From assembly GCF_046630445.1 (NCBI RefSeq), contig NC_092336.1, forward strand, positions 509,425,501 through 509,489,500: DNA of 64,000 nucleotides, read 5' to 3'. The notes under the pieces are model-generated. The model worked only from the letters and a program-made list of their open reading frames with translations, was not told the origin of the DNA and did not search any database. The stretch's first letter is position 1, and each line of letters starts with the position of its first letter. Positions 33,915-44,337 of this stretch are shown one piece after another. The DNA comes from Rutidosis leptorrhynchoides (lineage: Eukaryota; Streptophyta; Magnoliopsida; Asterales; Asteraceae). A program made the translations under genes and the position numbers.

Positions 33915-36900
33915 TTAAGCTGTTGAAGGTGTTGACGAATCTTCTGGAAATAGATGCGGGTATTTCTTCTTCATCTGATCTTCACGCTCCCAAGTGAACT
34001 CGGGTCCTCTACGAGCATTCCATCGAACCTTAACAATTGGTATCTTGTTTTGCTTAAGTCTTTTAACCTCACGATCCATTATTTCGACGGGTTCTTCGAT
34101 GAATTGGAGTTTTTCGTTGATTTGGATTTCATCTAACGGAATAGTGAGATCTTCTTTAGCAAAACATTTCTTCAAATTCGAGACGTGGAAAGTGTTATGT
34201 ACATCCGCGAGTTGTTGAGGTAACTCAAGTCGGTAAGCTACTGGTCCGACACGATCAATAATTTTGAATGGTCCAATATACCTTGGATTTAATTTCCCTC
34301 GTTTACCAAATCGAACAACGCCTTTCCAAGGTGCAACTTTAAGCATGACCATCTCTCCAATTTCAAATTCTATATCTTTTCTTTTAATGTCAGCGTAGCT
34401 CTTTTGTCGACTTTGGGCGGTTTTCAATCGTTGTTGAATTTGGATGATCTTCTCGGTAGTTTCTTGTATAATCTCCGGACCCGTAATCTGTCTATCCCCC
34501 ACTTCACTCCAACAAATCGGAGACCTGCACTTTCTACCATAAAGTGCTTCAAACGGCGCCATCTCAATGCTTGAATGGTAGCTGTTGTTGTAGGAAAATT
34601 CTGCTAACGGTAGATGTCGATCCCAACTGTTTCCGAAATCAATAACACATGCTCGTAGCATGTCTTCAAGCGTTTGTATCGTCCTTTAGCTCTGCCCATC
34701 AGTTTGTGGATGATAGGCAGTACTCATGTCTAGACGAGTTCCTAATGCTTGCTGTAATGTCTGCCAGAATCTTGAAATAAATCTGCCATCCCTATCAGAG
34801 ATAATAGAGATTGGTATTCCATGTCTGGAGACGACTTCCTTCAAATACAGTCGTGCTAACTTCTCCATCTTGTCATCTTCTCTTATTGGCAGGAAGTGTG
34901 CTGATTTGGTGAGACGATCAACTATTACCCAAATAGTATCAAAACCACTTGCAGTCCTTGGCAATTTAGTGATGAAATCCATGGTAATGTTTTCCCATTT
35001 CCATTCTGGGATTTCGGGTTGTTGAAGTAGACCTGATGGTTTCTGATGCTCAGCTTTGACCTTAGAACACGTCAAACATTCTCCTACGTATTTAGCAACA
35101 TCGGCTTTCATACCCGGCCACCAAAAATGTTTCTTGAGATCCTTGTACATCTTCCCCGTTCCAGGATGTATTGAGTATCTGTTTTTATGAGCTTCTCTAA
35201 GTACCATTTCTCTCATATCTCCAAATTTTGGTACCCAAATCCTTTCAGCCCTATACCGGGTTCCGTCTTCCCGAATATTAAGATGCTTCTCCGATCCTTT
35301 GGGTATTTCATCCTTTAAATTTCCCTCTTTTAAAACTCCTTGTTGCGCCTCCTTTATTTGAGTAGTAAGGTTATTATGAATCATTATATTCATAGATTTT
35401 ACTCGAATGGGTTCTCTGTCCTTCCTGCTCAAGGCATCGGCTACCACATTTGCCTTCCCCGGGTGGTAACGAATCTCAAAGTCGTAATCATTCAATAATT
35501 CAATCCACCTACGCTGCCTCATATTCAGTTGTTTCTGATTAAATATGTGTTGAAGACTTTTGTGGTCGGTATATATAATACTTTTGACCCCATATAAGTA
35601 GTGCCTCCAAGTCTTTAATGCAAAAACAACCGCGCCTAATTCTAAATCATGCGTCGTATAATTTTGTTCGTGAATCTTCAATTATCTAGACACATAAGCA
35701 ATCACCTTCGTTCGTTGCATTAATACACAACCAAGACCTTGCTTTTTCTTCAATAAATCACAAAATCATCATTCCCTTCAGGCAATGACAATATAGGTGC
35801 CGTAGTTAGCTTTTTCTTCAATAACTGAAACGCTTTCTCTTGTTCATCATTCCATTCAAATTTCTTCCCTTTATGCGTTAATGCAGTCAAGGGTTTTGCT
35901 ATTCTGGAAAAGTCTTGGATGAACCTTCTGTAGTAACCAGCTAGTCCTAAAAACTGGCGTATGTGTTTCGGACTTTTCGGGGTTTCCCACTTTTCAACAG
36001 TTTCTATCTTTGCCGGATCCACCTTAATACCTTCTTTATTCACTATGTGACAGAGGAATTGAACTTCTTCCAACCAAAATGCACACTTTGAAAACTTAGT
36101 GTACAATTCTTCTTTCCTCAATACTTCTAACACCTTTCTCAAATGTTCACCGTGTTCTTGGTCATTCTTTGAGTAAATAAGTATGTCATCAATGAAAACA
36201 ATGACAAACTTGTCAAGGTATGGTCCACACACTCGGTTCATAAGGTCCATGAACACAGCTGGTGCATTAGTTAAACCAAACGGCATGACCATAAACTCGT
36301 AATGACTGTAACGTGTTCTGAAAGCAGTCTTTGGAATATCATCTTCTTTCACCCGCATTTGATGATACCCGGAACGTAAGTCAATCTTTGAATAAACAGA
36401 CGAGCCTTGTAGTTGATCAAATAAGTCGTTGATTCTCGGTAGTAGGTAGCGGTTCTTGATGGTAAGTTTGTTCAATTCTCGGTAGTCGATACACAACCTG
36501 AATGTACCATCTTTCTTCTTGACAAACAAAACAGGAGCTCCCCACGGTGATGTGCTTGGTCGAATGAAACCACGCTCTAAAAGTTCTTGTAATTGGCTTT
36601 GCAGTTCTTTCATCTCACTGGGTGCGAGTCTGTAAGGAGCACGAGCTATTGGTGCAGCTCCTGGTACAAGATCTATTTGAAATTCAACGGATCGCTGTGG
36701 GGGTAATCCCGGTAATTCTTTCGGAAATACATCGGGAAATTCTTTTGCAATGGGAACATCATTGATGCTCTTTTCTTCAGTTTGTACTTTCTCGACGTGT
36801 GCTAGAACAGCATAGCAACCTTTTCTTATTAGTTTTTGTGCCTTCAAATTACTAATAATATGTAGCTTCGTGTTGCCCTTTTCTCCGTACACCATTAAGG

Positions 36901-37626
36901 GTTTTCCTTTTTCTCGTATAATGCGAATTGCATTTTTGTAACAAACGATCTCTGCTTTCACTTCTTTCAACCAGTCCATACCGATTATCACATCAAAACT
37001 CCCTAACTCTACTGGTATCAAATCAATCTTAAATGTTTCGCTAACCAGTTTAATTTCTCGATTCCGACATATATTATCTGCTGAAATTAATTTACCATTT
37101 GCTAATTCGAGTAAAAATTTACTATCCAAAGGCGTCAATGGACAACTTAATTTAGCACAAAAATCTCTACTCATATAGCTTCTATCCGCACCCGAATCAA
37201 ATAAAACGTAAGCAGATTTATTGTCAATAAGAAACATACCCGTAACAAGCTCCGGGTCTTCCTGTGCCTCTGCCGCATTAATATTGAAAACTCTTCCGCG
37301 GCCTTGTCCATTTTTGTTCTCCTGGTTCGGGCAATTTCTAATGATGTGGCCCGGTTTTCCACATTTATAACAAACTACATTGGCATAACTTGCTCCGCCA
37401 CTACTTGCTCCGCCATTACTCGTTCCGACACCATTTGTTCCTTTCGTTCTATTAACCCCTGGTCCGTAGACCTCACACTTCGCTGCGCTATGACCATTTC
37501 TTTTACACTTGTTGCAAAATTTGGTGCAGAACCCCGAGTGATACTTTTGACACCTTTGGCATAGCTGCTTCTGATTGTTGTTGTTGTTGCGGTTATTATT
37601 GTTGTTGGGATGATTGTTGTAGTTGC

Positions 37627-37684
<58 letters not shown>

Positions 37685-38518
37685 GGGCCGTTTGTTGTAG
37701 TTGCAATTGATGTTGCGATTGCTGGGATAATTGTTGCGATTATTGTTGTAATTGCTGTTGTTGTTGTATTGGTGATTCTTATCACCGTTTTCCTCCCACT
37801 TTCTTTTGACTTGCTTCACATTGGTCTCTTCAGCAGTCTGTTCTTTAATTCTTTCTTCAATCTGGTTCACTAGTTTGTGAGCCATTCTACATGCCTGTTG
37901 TATGGAGGCGGGCTCGTGTGAACTTATATCTTCTTGGATTCTTTCCGGTAATCCTTTCACAAACGCGTCGATCTTCTCTTCCTCATCTTCGAATGCTCCC
38001 GGACATAATAGGCACAATTTTGTGGATCGTCTTTCGTACGTGGTAATATCAAATCCTTGGGTTCGTAACCCTCTAAGTTCTGTCTTGAGCTTATTGACCT
38101 CGGTTCTAGGACGGTACTTCTCGTTCATCAAGTGCTTGAATGCTGACCACGGTAGTGCGTACGCATCATCTTGTCCCACTTGCTCTAGATAGGTATTCCA
38201 CCATGTTAACGCAGAACCTGTGAAGGTATGCGTAGCGTACTTCACTTTGTCCTCTTCAGTACACTTACTTATGGCAAACACCGATTCGACCTTCTCGGTC
38301 CACCGTTTCAATCCGATTGGTCCTTCGGTTCCATCAAATTCCAAAGGTTTGCAGGCAGTGAATTCTTTGTAGGTGCATCCTACATGATTTCCTGTACTGC
38401 CAGATCCAAGGTTATTGTTGGTATGTAGCGCAGTCTGTACTGCGGCTATGTTTGAAGCTAGAAAAGTACGGAATTCCTCTTCATTCATATTCACGGTGTG
38501 TCGAGTAGTCGGTGCCAT
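33915..38518 (-). pseudogene. Gag-Pol of element 2, disabled by one deletion and two stops
   Basis: The start is taken at the Met of [11 protein letters not shown] (38518), in preference to an upstream Met at 38554. Gag is followed by CCHC knuckles ([14 protein letters not shown] and [14 protein letters not shown]) with a long Asn-rich linker, protease [13 protein letters not shown] with FIDD, RNase H, integrase and a chromodomain-like tail (GPEFTWERE). Lesions: a frameshift at about 35743-35750 removes the start of RNase H, including its first catalytic Asp; an in-frame TAA lies at 35682-35684 where the related element has Gln; another TAA at 34686 falls inside the integrase TDGQS-ER motif. 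The protein is close to that of element 1 but a different family member. It cannot supply full pol. Confidence 0.9.
37576..37690 (-). repeat. (AAC)n run encoding a polyasparagine tract in Gag of element 2
   Basis: On the plus strand a TTG/GTT trinucleotide run of about 70 bp near perfect (37628-37684), with imperfect flanks. On the coding strand it gives more than 15 consecutive Asn just before the zinc knuckles. Element 1 has only short Asn clusters there. Confidence 0.9.
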
Positions 38519-38859
38519 TTCCTTCAAAATAGTCAAATGGAACAAGTTAATCATACAGAATATTAAGAGTAGTTAATAGTATTTCGTAGCATAATATGAA
38601 CTCATTTATAAAAGCTTTTTCTTCATATTAGCGTTTTATAAGTTTAAATTCGGGTAGTACCTACCCTTTAAGTTCATACTTAGTAGCTAATATACAATTC
38701 AACTACTACAATTCTATATGAAAAACTGATTGTAATAATATTTCGCGTTCAAACTTTTATACAATATTTTACAAACTTACAATACCGCTTATTTTACATA
38801 AAGCATGAAATATAGCACACAATAACTTTGATACAAGATAGTTGTGAAGATAATTCTAG
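38519..38859 (-). other. spacer with internal copy of the polypurine tract (element 2)
   Basis: On the minus strand, AAAGGGTAGGTACTACCCG (38651-38669) repeats the core of the 3' purine tract (33880-33894). It lies between the F-box ORF and gag. The rest is AT-rich without other signals. Confidence 0.6.
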
Positions 38860-39543
38860 CTAGTACACAAGTCGTTCAGCAAAGGCAATAAAGACACGTA
38901 ATTCATACGTCCAGAAACAAGTCATGCATTCTGGTTTTACTAGGACTACTTCCCATCCTTGGTCTTGTGGAACATAACCGTTATGGCCGTTGATAAGACA
39001 GCGTGTTGTAACGTCATCAAAGGGACGAGGGTTACGTAATGACCAACAGTCTCGTAATAACCTAAAAACCTCATTTCTTACCCCAATTACCGACTCCGTC
39101 ACTTGTGGGAACGTTTTGTTTAATAGTTGTAGCCCGATGTTCTTGTTCTCACTTTGGTGAGAAGCGAACATTACTAACCCGTAAGCATAACATGCTTCTT
39201 TATGTTGCATGTTAGCCGCTTTTTCTAAATCACGAAGTCCTATATTCGGATATACTGAGTCAAAATAATTTCTTAACCCGTTGCGTAAAATAGCATTTGG
39301 GTTCCCCGCAATATATGCGTCAAAGTAAACACATCGTAACTTATAGATTTCCCAATGTGATATCCCCCATCTTTCGAACGAAAGCCTTTTATAAACTAAG
39401 GCATTCTTGGAACATTCTTCGAATGTCTTACAAACTGATCTCGCCTTAAATAGTTGTGCCGAGGAATTCTGACCGACTCTAGACAAGATTTCATCAATCA
39501 TGTCTCCGGGTAGGTCTCTTAAAATATTGGGTTGTCTATCCAT
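38860..39543 (-). CDS. captured F-box protein inside a retrotransposon (At1g67623-like)
   Basis: An intact 227-residue ORF. Residues about 6-55 form an F-box (LPGDMIDEILSRVG ... CKTF), the module that binds Skp1 in SCF ubiquitin ligases. Residues about 95-145 contain a Sel1-like segment (DLEKAANMQHKEACYAYG). The C-terminus holds CxxC (PECMTCFWTYEL). F-box, Sel1-like repeat and C-terminal Cys pair in this order match the plant F-box family of At1g67623/At2g35280 type, as I recall it. It sits on the same strand as gag-pol, between the acidic ORF and gag, and has no intron. It is open from ATG to stop although pol is broken. Either it is kept by selection or it was captured recently. A role in degrading a host factor is inference. 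Confidence 0.85.
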   Translation of the reverse strand: MDRQPNILRDLPGDMIDEILSRVGQNSSAQLFKARSVCKTFEECSKNALVYKRLSFERWGISHWEIYKLRCVYFDAYIAGNPNAILRNGLRNYFDSVYPNIGLRDLEKAANMQHKEACYAYGLVMFASHQSENKNIGLQLLNKTFPQVTESVIGVRNEVFRLLRDCWSLRNPRPFDDVTTRCLINGHNGYVPQDQGWEVVLVKPECMTCFWTYELRVFIAFAERLVY

Positions 39544-39681
39544 TTTGTGTTTTTATACTGTAAAATAGACAAGAGTTTGATTCATAAAAAAAAATACTTA
39601 TTAATACAAGCAATTTTTACATATATCATAAAGCATAAGCACACTATATTACATATATTACACCACACGAATACAACTATC

Positions 39682-40296
39682 TTATTCCGACTCGCTCGTT
39701 TCTTCTTGTTCGGTTTTGGTTCGTTTTGCCAAGTTTCTAGGGATATATGATGTTCCCCTAATACGAGCCGTCGTTGTCCACATTGGTTTAGAAAAACCTG
39801 GTGGTTTAGAGGTTCCCGGGTCATTGTTACAACTTAAGGACTTCGGGGGTTGACGATACATATAAAGTTCATCGGGGTTGGAATTAGATTTCTCTATTTT
39901 TATGCCCTTTCCCTTATTATTTTCTTTTGCCTTTTTAAATTCAGTTGGGGAAATTTCTATAACATCATCGGAATTCTCGTCGAAATCCGATTCATCAGAG
40001 AATTGGTAATCCTCCCAATATTTTGCTTCCTTGGCGGAAACACCATTGACCATAATTAACCTTGGTCGGTTGGTTGAGGATTTTCTTTTACTTAACCGTT
40101 TTATTATTTCCCCCACCGGTTCTATTTCTTCATCCGGTTCCGATTCTTCTTCCGGTTTCGATTCTTCTTCCGGTTCCGACTCTTCTTCCGGTTCCTCTTC
40201 GGGAACTTGTGAATCAGTCCACGAATCATTCCAATTTACATTTGACTCTTCATTATTATTAGGTGAGTCAATGGGACTTGTTCTAGAAGTAGACAT
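39682..40296 (-). CDS. acidic extra ORF of element 2, unknown function
   Basis: An intact 204-residue ORF, the first after the primer site. The N-terminus is Ser/Asn-rich; residues about 33-62 are a Glu/Pro/Ser repeat (EEESEPEEESKPEEESEP). Then follow a basic patch (KRLSKRKSS), a segment with aromatic and acidic residues (YWEDYQFSDESDFDEN), a Lys-rich stretch and a C-terminus with GTSYIPRNLAKRTKTE. No known domain is recognised; it is probably disordered and possibly nuclear. It occupies the same place as the extra ORFs of elements 1 and 3, but sequence similarity is not obvious. It is followed after 138 bp by the F-box ORF. Confidence 0.7.
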   Translation of the reverse strand: MSTSRTSPIDSPNNNEESNVNWNDSWTDSQVPEEEPEEESEPEEESKPEEESEPDEEIEPVGEIIKRLSKRKSSTNRPRLIMVNGVSAKEAKYWEDYQFSDESDFDENSDDVIEISPTEFKKAKENNKGKGIKIEKSNSNPDELYMYRQPPKSLSCNNDPGTSKPPGFSKPMWTTTARIRGTSYIPRNLAKRTKTEQEETSESE

Positions 40297-40491
40297 CTAT
40301 CACATAATATCAAACGCGTTAAGAGATTAATATATCACATAATATTCACATGTTAAAAATATATAGTTTCCAACAAAATTTGTTAAGCAATCATTTTTCA
40401 AGTAAACACGGTCGAAGTCCAGACTCACTAATGCATCCTAACAAACTCGATAAGACACACTAATGCAAAATTCTGGTTCTCTAAGAACAAC

Positions 40492-40503
40492 GCTCGGATA
40501 CCA
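40492..40503 (-). other. primer binding site of element 2
   Basis: Minus-strand TGGTATCCGAGC, one mismatch from the initiator-Met type found in element 1, two nucleotides from the 5' LTR. The leader to its left (CAGACTCACTAATGCATCC) is shared in outline with elements 1 and 3. Confidence 0.8.
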
Positions 40504-40505
40504 AC

Positions 40506-43500
40506 TGAAATGTCCCATTCTTATTGATTAAAAACGTTCCATATTAATTGATTTCGTTGCGAGGTTTTGACCTCTATATGAGACGTTTTTCAAAGACTGC
40601 ATTCATTTTAAAACAAACCATAACCTTTATTTCATCAATAAAGGTTTAAAAAGCTTTACGTAGATTATCAAATAATGATAATCTAAAATATCCTGTTTAC
40701 ACACGACCATTACATAATGGTTTACAATACAAATATGTTACAACAAAATAAGTTTCTTGAATGCAGTTTTTACACAATATCATACAAGCATGGACTCCAA
40801 ATCTCGTCCTTATTTAAGTATGCGACAGCGGAAGCTCTTAATAATCACCTGAGAATAAACATGCTTAAAACGTCAACAAAAATGTTGGTGAGTTATAGGT
40901 TTAACCTATATATATCAAATCATAATAATAGACCACAAGATTTCATATTTTAATACACATCCCATACATAGAGATAAAAATCATTCATATGGTGAACACC
41001 TGGTAACCGACATTAACAAGATGCATATATAAGAATATCCCCATCATTCCGGGACACCCTTCGGATATGATATAAATTTCGAAGTACTAAAGCATCCAGT
41101 ACTTTGGATGGGGTTTGTTAGGCCCAATAGATCTATCTTTAGGATTCGCGTCAATTAGGGTGTCTGTTCCCTAATTCTTAGATTACCAGACTTAATAAAA
41201 AGGGGCATATTCGATTTCGATAATTCAACCATAGAATGTAGTTTCACGTACTTGTGTCTATTTTGTAAATCATTTATAAAACCTGCATGTATTCTCATCC
41301 CAAAAATATTAGATTTTAAAAGTGGGACTATAACTCACTTTCACAGATTTTTTTACTTCGTCGGGAAGTAAGACTTGGCCACTGGTTGATTCACGAACCT
41401 ATAACAATATATACATATATATCAAAGTATGTTCAAAATATATTTACAACACTTTTAATATATTTTGATGTTTTAAGTTTATTAAGTCAGCTGTCCTCGT
41501 TAGTAACCTACAACTAGTTGTCCACAGTTAGATGTACAGAAATAAATCGATAAATATTATCTTGAATCAATCCACGACCCAGTGTATACGTATCTCATTA
41601 TTGATCACAACTCAAACTATATATATTTTGGAATCAACCTCAACCCTGTATAGCTAACTCCAACATTCACATATAGAGTGTCTATGGTTGTTCCGAAATA
41701 TATATAGATGTGTCGACATGATAGGTCGAAACATTGTATACGTGTCTATGGTATCTCAAGATTACATAATATACAATACAAGTTGATTAAGTTATGGTTG
41801 GAATAGATTTGTTACCAATTTTCACGTAGCTAAAATGAGAAAAATTATCCAATCTTGTTTTACCCACAACTTCTTCATTTTAAATCCGTTTTGAGTGAAT
41901 CAAATTTCTATGGTTTCATATTGAACTCTATTTTATGAATCTAAACAGAAAAAGTATAGGTTTATAGTCGGAAAAATAAGTTACAAGTCGTTTTTGTAAA
42001 GGTAGTCATTTCAGTCGAAAGAACGACGTCTAGATGACCATTTTAGAAAACATACTTCCACTTTGAGTTTAACCATAATTTTTGGATATAGTTTCATGTT
42101 CATAATAAAAATCATTTTCTCAGAATAACAACTTTTAAATCAAAGTTTATCATAGTTTTTAATTAACTAACCCAAAACAGCCCGCGGTGTTACTACGACG
42201 GTGTAAATCCGATTTTACGGTGTTTTTCGTGTTTCCAGGTTTTAAATCATTAAGTTAGCATATCATATAGATATAGAACATGTGTTTAGTTGATTTTAAA
42301 AGTCAAGTTAGAAGGATTAACTTTTGTTTGCGAACAAGTTTAGAATTAACTAAACTATGTTCTAGTGATTACAAGTTTAAACCTTCGAATAAGATAGCTT
42401 TATATGTATGAATCGAATGATGTTATGAACATCATTACTACCTTAAGTTCCTTGGATAAACCTACTGGAAAAGAGAAAAATGGATCTAGCTTCAATGGAT
42501 CCTTGGATGGCTCGAAGTTCTTGAAGCAGAATCATGACACGAAAACAAGTTCAAGTAAGATCATCACTTGAAATAAGATTGTTATAGTTATAGAAATTGA
42601 ACCAAAGTTTGAATATGATTATTACCTTATATTAGAATGATAACCTACTGTAAGAAACAAAGATTTCTTGAGGTTGGATGATCACCTTACAAGATTGGAA
42701 GTGAGCTAGCAAACTTGAAAGTATTCTTGATTTTATGTAACTAGAACTTGTAGAATATATGAAGAACACTTAGAACTTGAAGATAGAACTTGAGAGAGAT
42801 CAATTAAATGAAGAAAATTGAAGAATGAAAGTGTTTGTAGGTGTTTTTGGTCGTTGGTGTATGGATTAGATATAAAGGATATGAAATTTTGTTTTCATGT
42901 AAATAAGTCATGAATGATTACTCATATTTTTGTAATTTTATGAGATATTTCATGCTAGTTGCCAAATGATGGTTCCCACATGTGTTAGGTGACTCACATG
43001 GGCTGCTAAGAGCTGATCATTGGAGTGTATATACCAATAGTACATACATCTAAAAGCTGTGTATTGTACGAGTACGAATACGGGTGCATACGAGTAGAAT
43101 TATTGATGAAACTGAACGAGGATGTAATTGTAAGCATTTTTGTTAAGTAGAAGTATTTTGATAAGTGTATTGAAGTCTTTCAAAAGTGTATAAATACATA
43201 TTAAAACACTACATGTATATACATTTTAACTGAGTCGTTAAGTCATCGTTAGTCGTTACATGTAAGTGTTGTTTTGAAACCTTTAGGTTAACGATCTTGT
43301 TAAATGTTGTTAACCCAATGTTTATAATATCAAATGTGATTTTAAATTATTATATTATCATGATATTATCATGTATGAATATCTCTTAATATGATATATA
43401 TACATTAAATGTTTTTACAACGATAATCGTTACATATATGTCTCGTTTAAAAATCATTAAGTTAGTAGTCTTGTTTTTACATATGTAGTTCATTGTTAAT

Positions 43501-43537
43501 ATACTTAATGATATGTTTACTTATCATAGTATCATGT

Positions 43538-43590
<53 letters not shown>

Positions 43591-43807
43591 ATATATATAT
43601 ATCCATATATATGTCATCATATAGTTTTTACAAGTTTTAACGTTCGTGAATCACCGGTCAACTTGGGTGGTCAATTGTCTATATGAAACATATTTCAATT
43701 AATCAAGTCTTAACAAGTTTGATTGCTTAACATGTTGGAAACATTTAATCATGTAAATATCAATCTCAATTAATATATATAAACATGGAAAAGTTCGGGT
43801 CACTACA
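40506..43807 (-). mobile_element. element 2, right (5') LTR
   Basis: 3302 bp, near identical to the left LTR. The TATA (CCTTTATATC) lies near 42870-42879. (AT)n is at 43542-43606 and is interrupted by a C, unlike the left copy. Confidence 0.92.
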
Positions 43808-43812
43808 ATAAG

Positions 43813-43901
43813 TTTGTATTAACTTGTTTAATAACAATCAAGTGTTACTATATCTATTAATTGTATTCAAAACCGCTTATATATAAGTTCAATATACTTT
43901 G

Positions 43902-43969
<68 letters not shown>

Positions 43970-44337
43970 CATTACACATTACACATAACACGTGGATGTT
44001 TATCTAAAACAAACAAGTATAACGTTATACGTTTAATACTTGTTAACGTTTTCAAGTCATATAATAATTTCATAACTTATTTTCATATCAACTAAACCGT
44101 TAAATGTTTTATTAATATTTCTCAATATAATAATCACACATACGTATATATTCATACATATCTATTTACACATAATAGTTCGTGAATCGTCAGGAGTAGT
44201 CGAAGGGTAATTGATTACATGAACACAGTCCAAAGTTTTTGAGATTTCAACATTACAGACTTTGGTTATCGTGTCGGAAACATTACATCATTTAAAGATA
44301 AAGTTTAAATTTGGCCGGAAATTTCCGGATTGTCACA
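43813..44337 (-). mobile_element. element 3, left LTR, inner part
   Basis: Continues the LTR interrupted at 30561 and matches 51597-52117. It has (AT)n at 43908-43966. The short open frame over this array is a microsatellite artefact. Confidence 0.88.

Larger units (their letters stand above)
30562..43807 (-). mobile_element. Ty3 retrotransposon with captured F-box gene (element 2)
   Basis: TSD ATAAG at 30557-30561 and 43808-43812. The LTRs are 30562-33879 (3318 bp) and 40506-43807 (3302 bp). About 16 substitutions plus AT-array length separate them by eye, roughly 0.5 per cent. Minus-strand order: LTR, primer site, acidic ORF (40296-39682), F-box ORF (39543-38860), internal purine tract, gag-pol (38518-33915, three lesions), 3' purine tract, LTR. 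The unoccupied site is visible in the other LTR of element 3 around 51588-51605, where the sequence runs through ATAAG uninterrupted. Confidence 0.93.
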
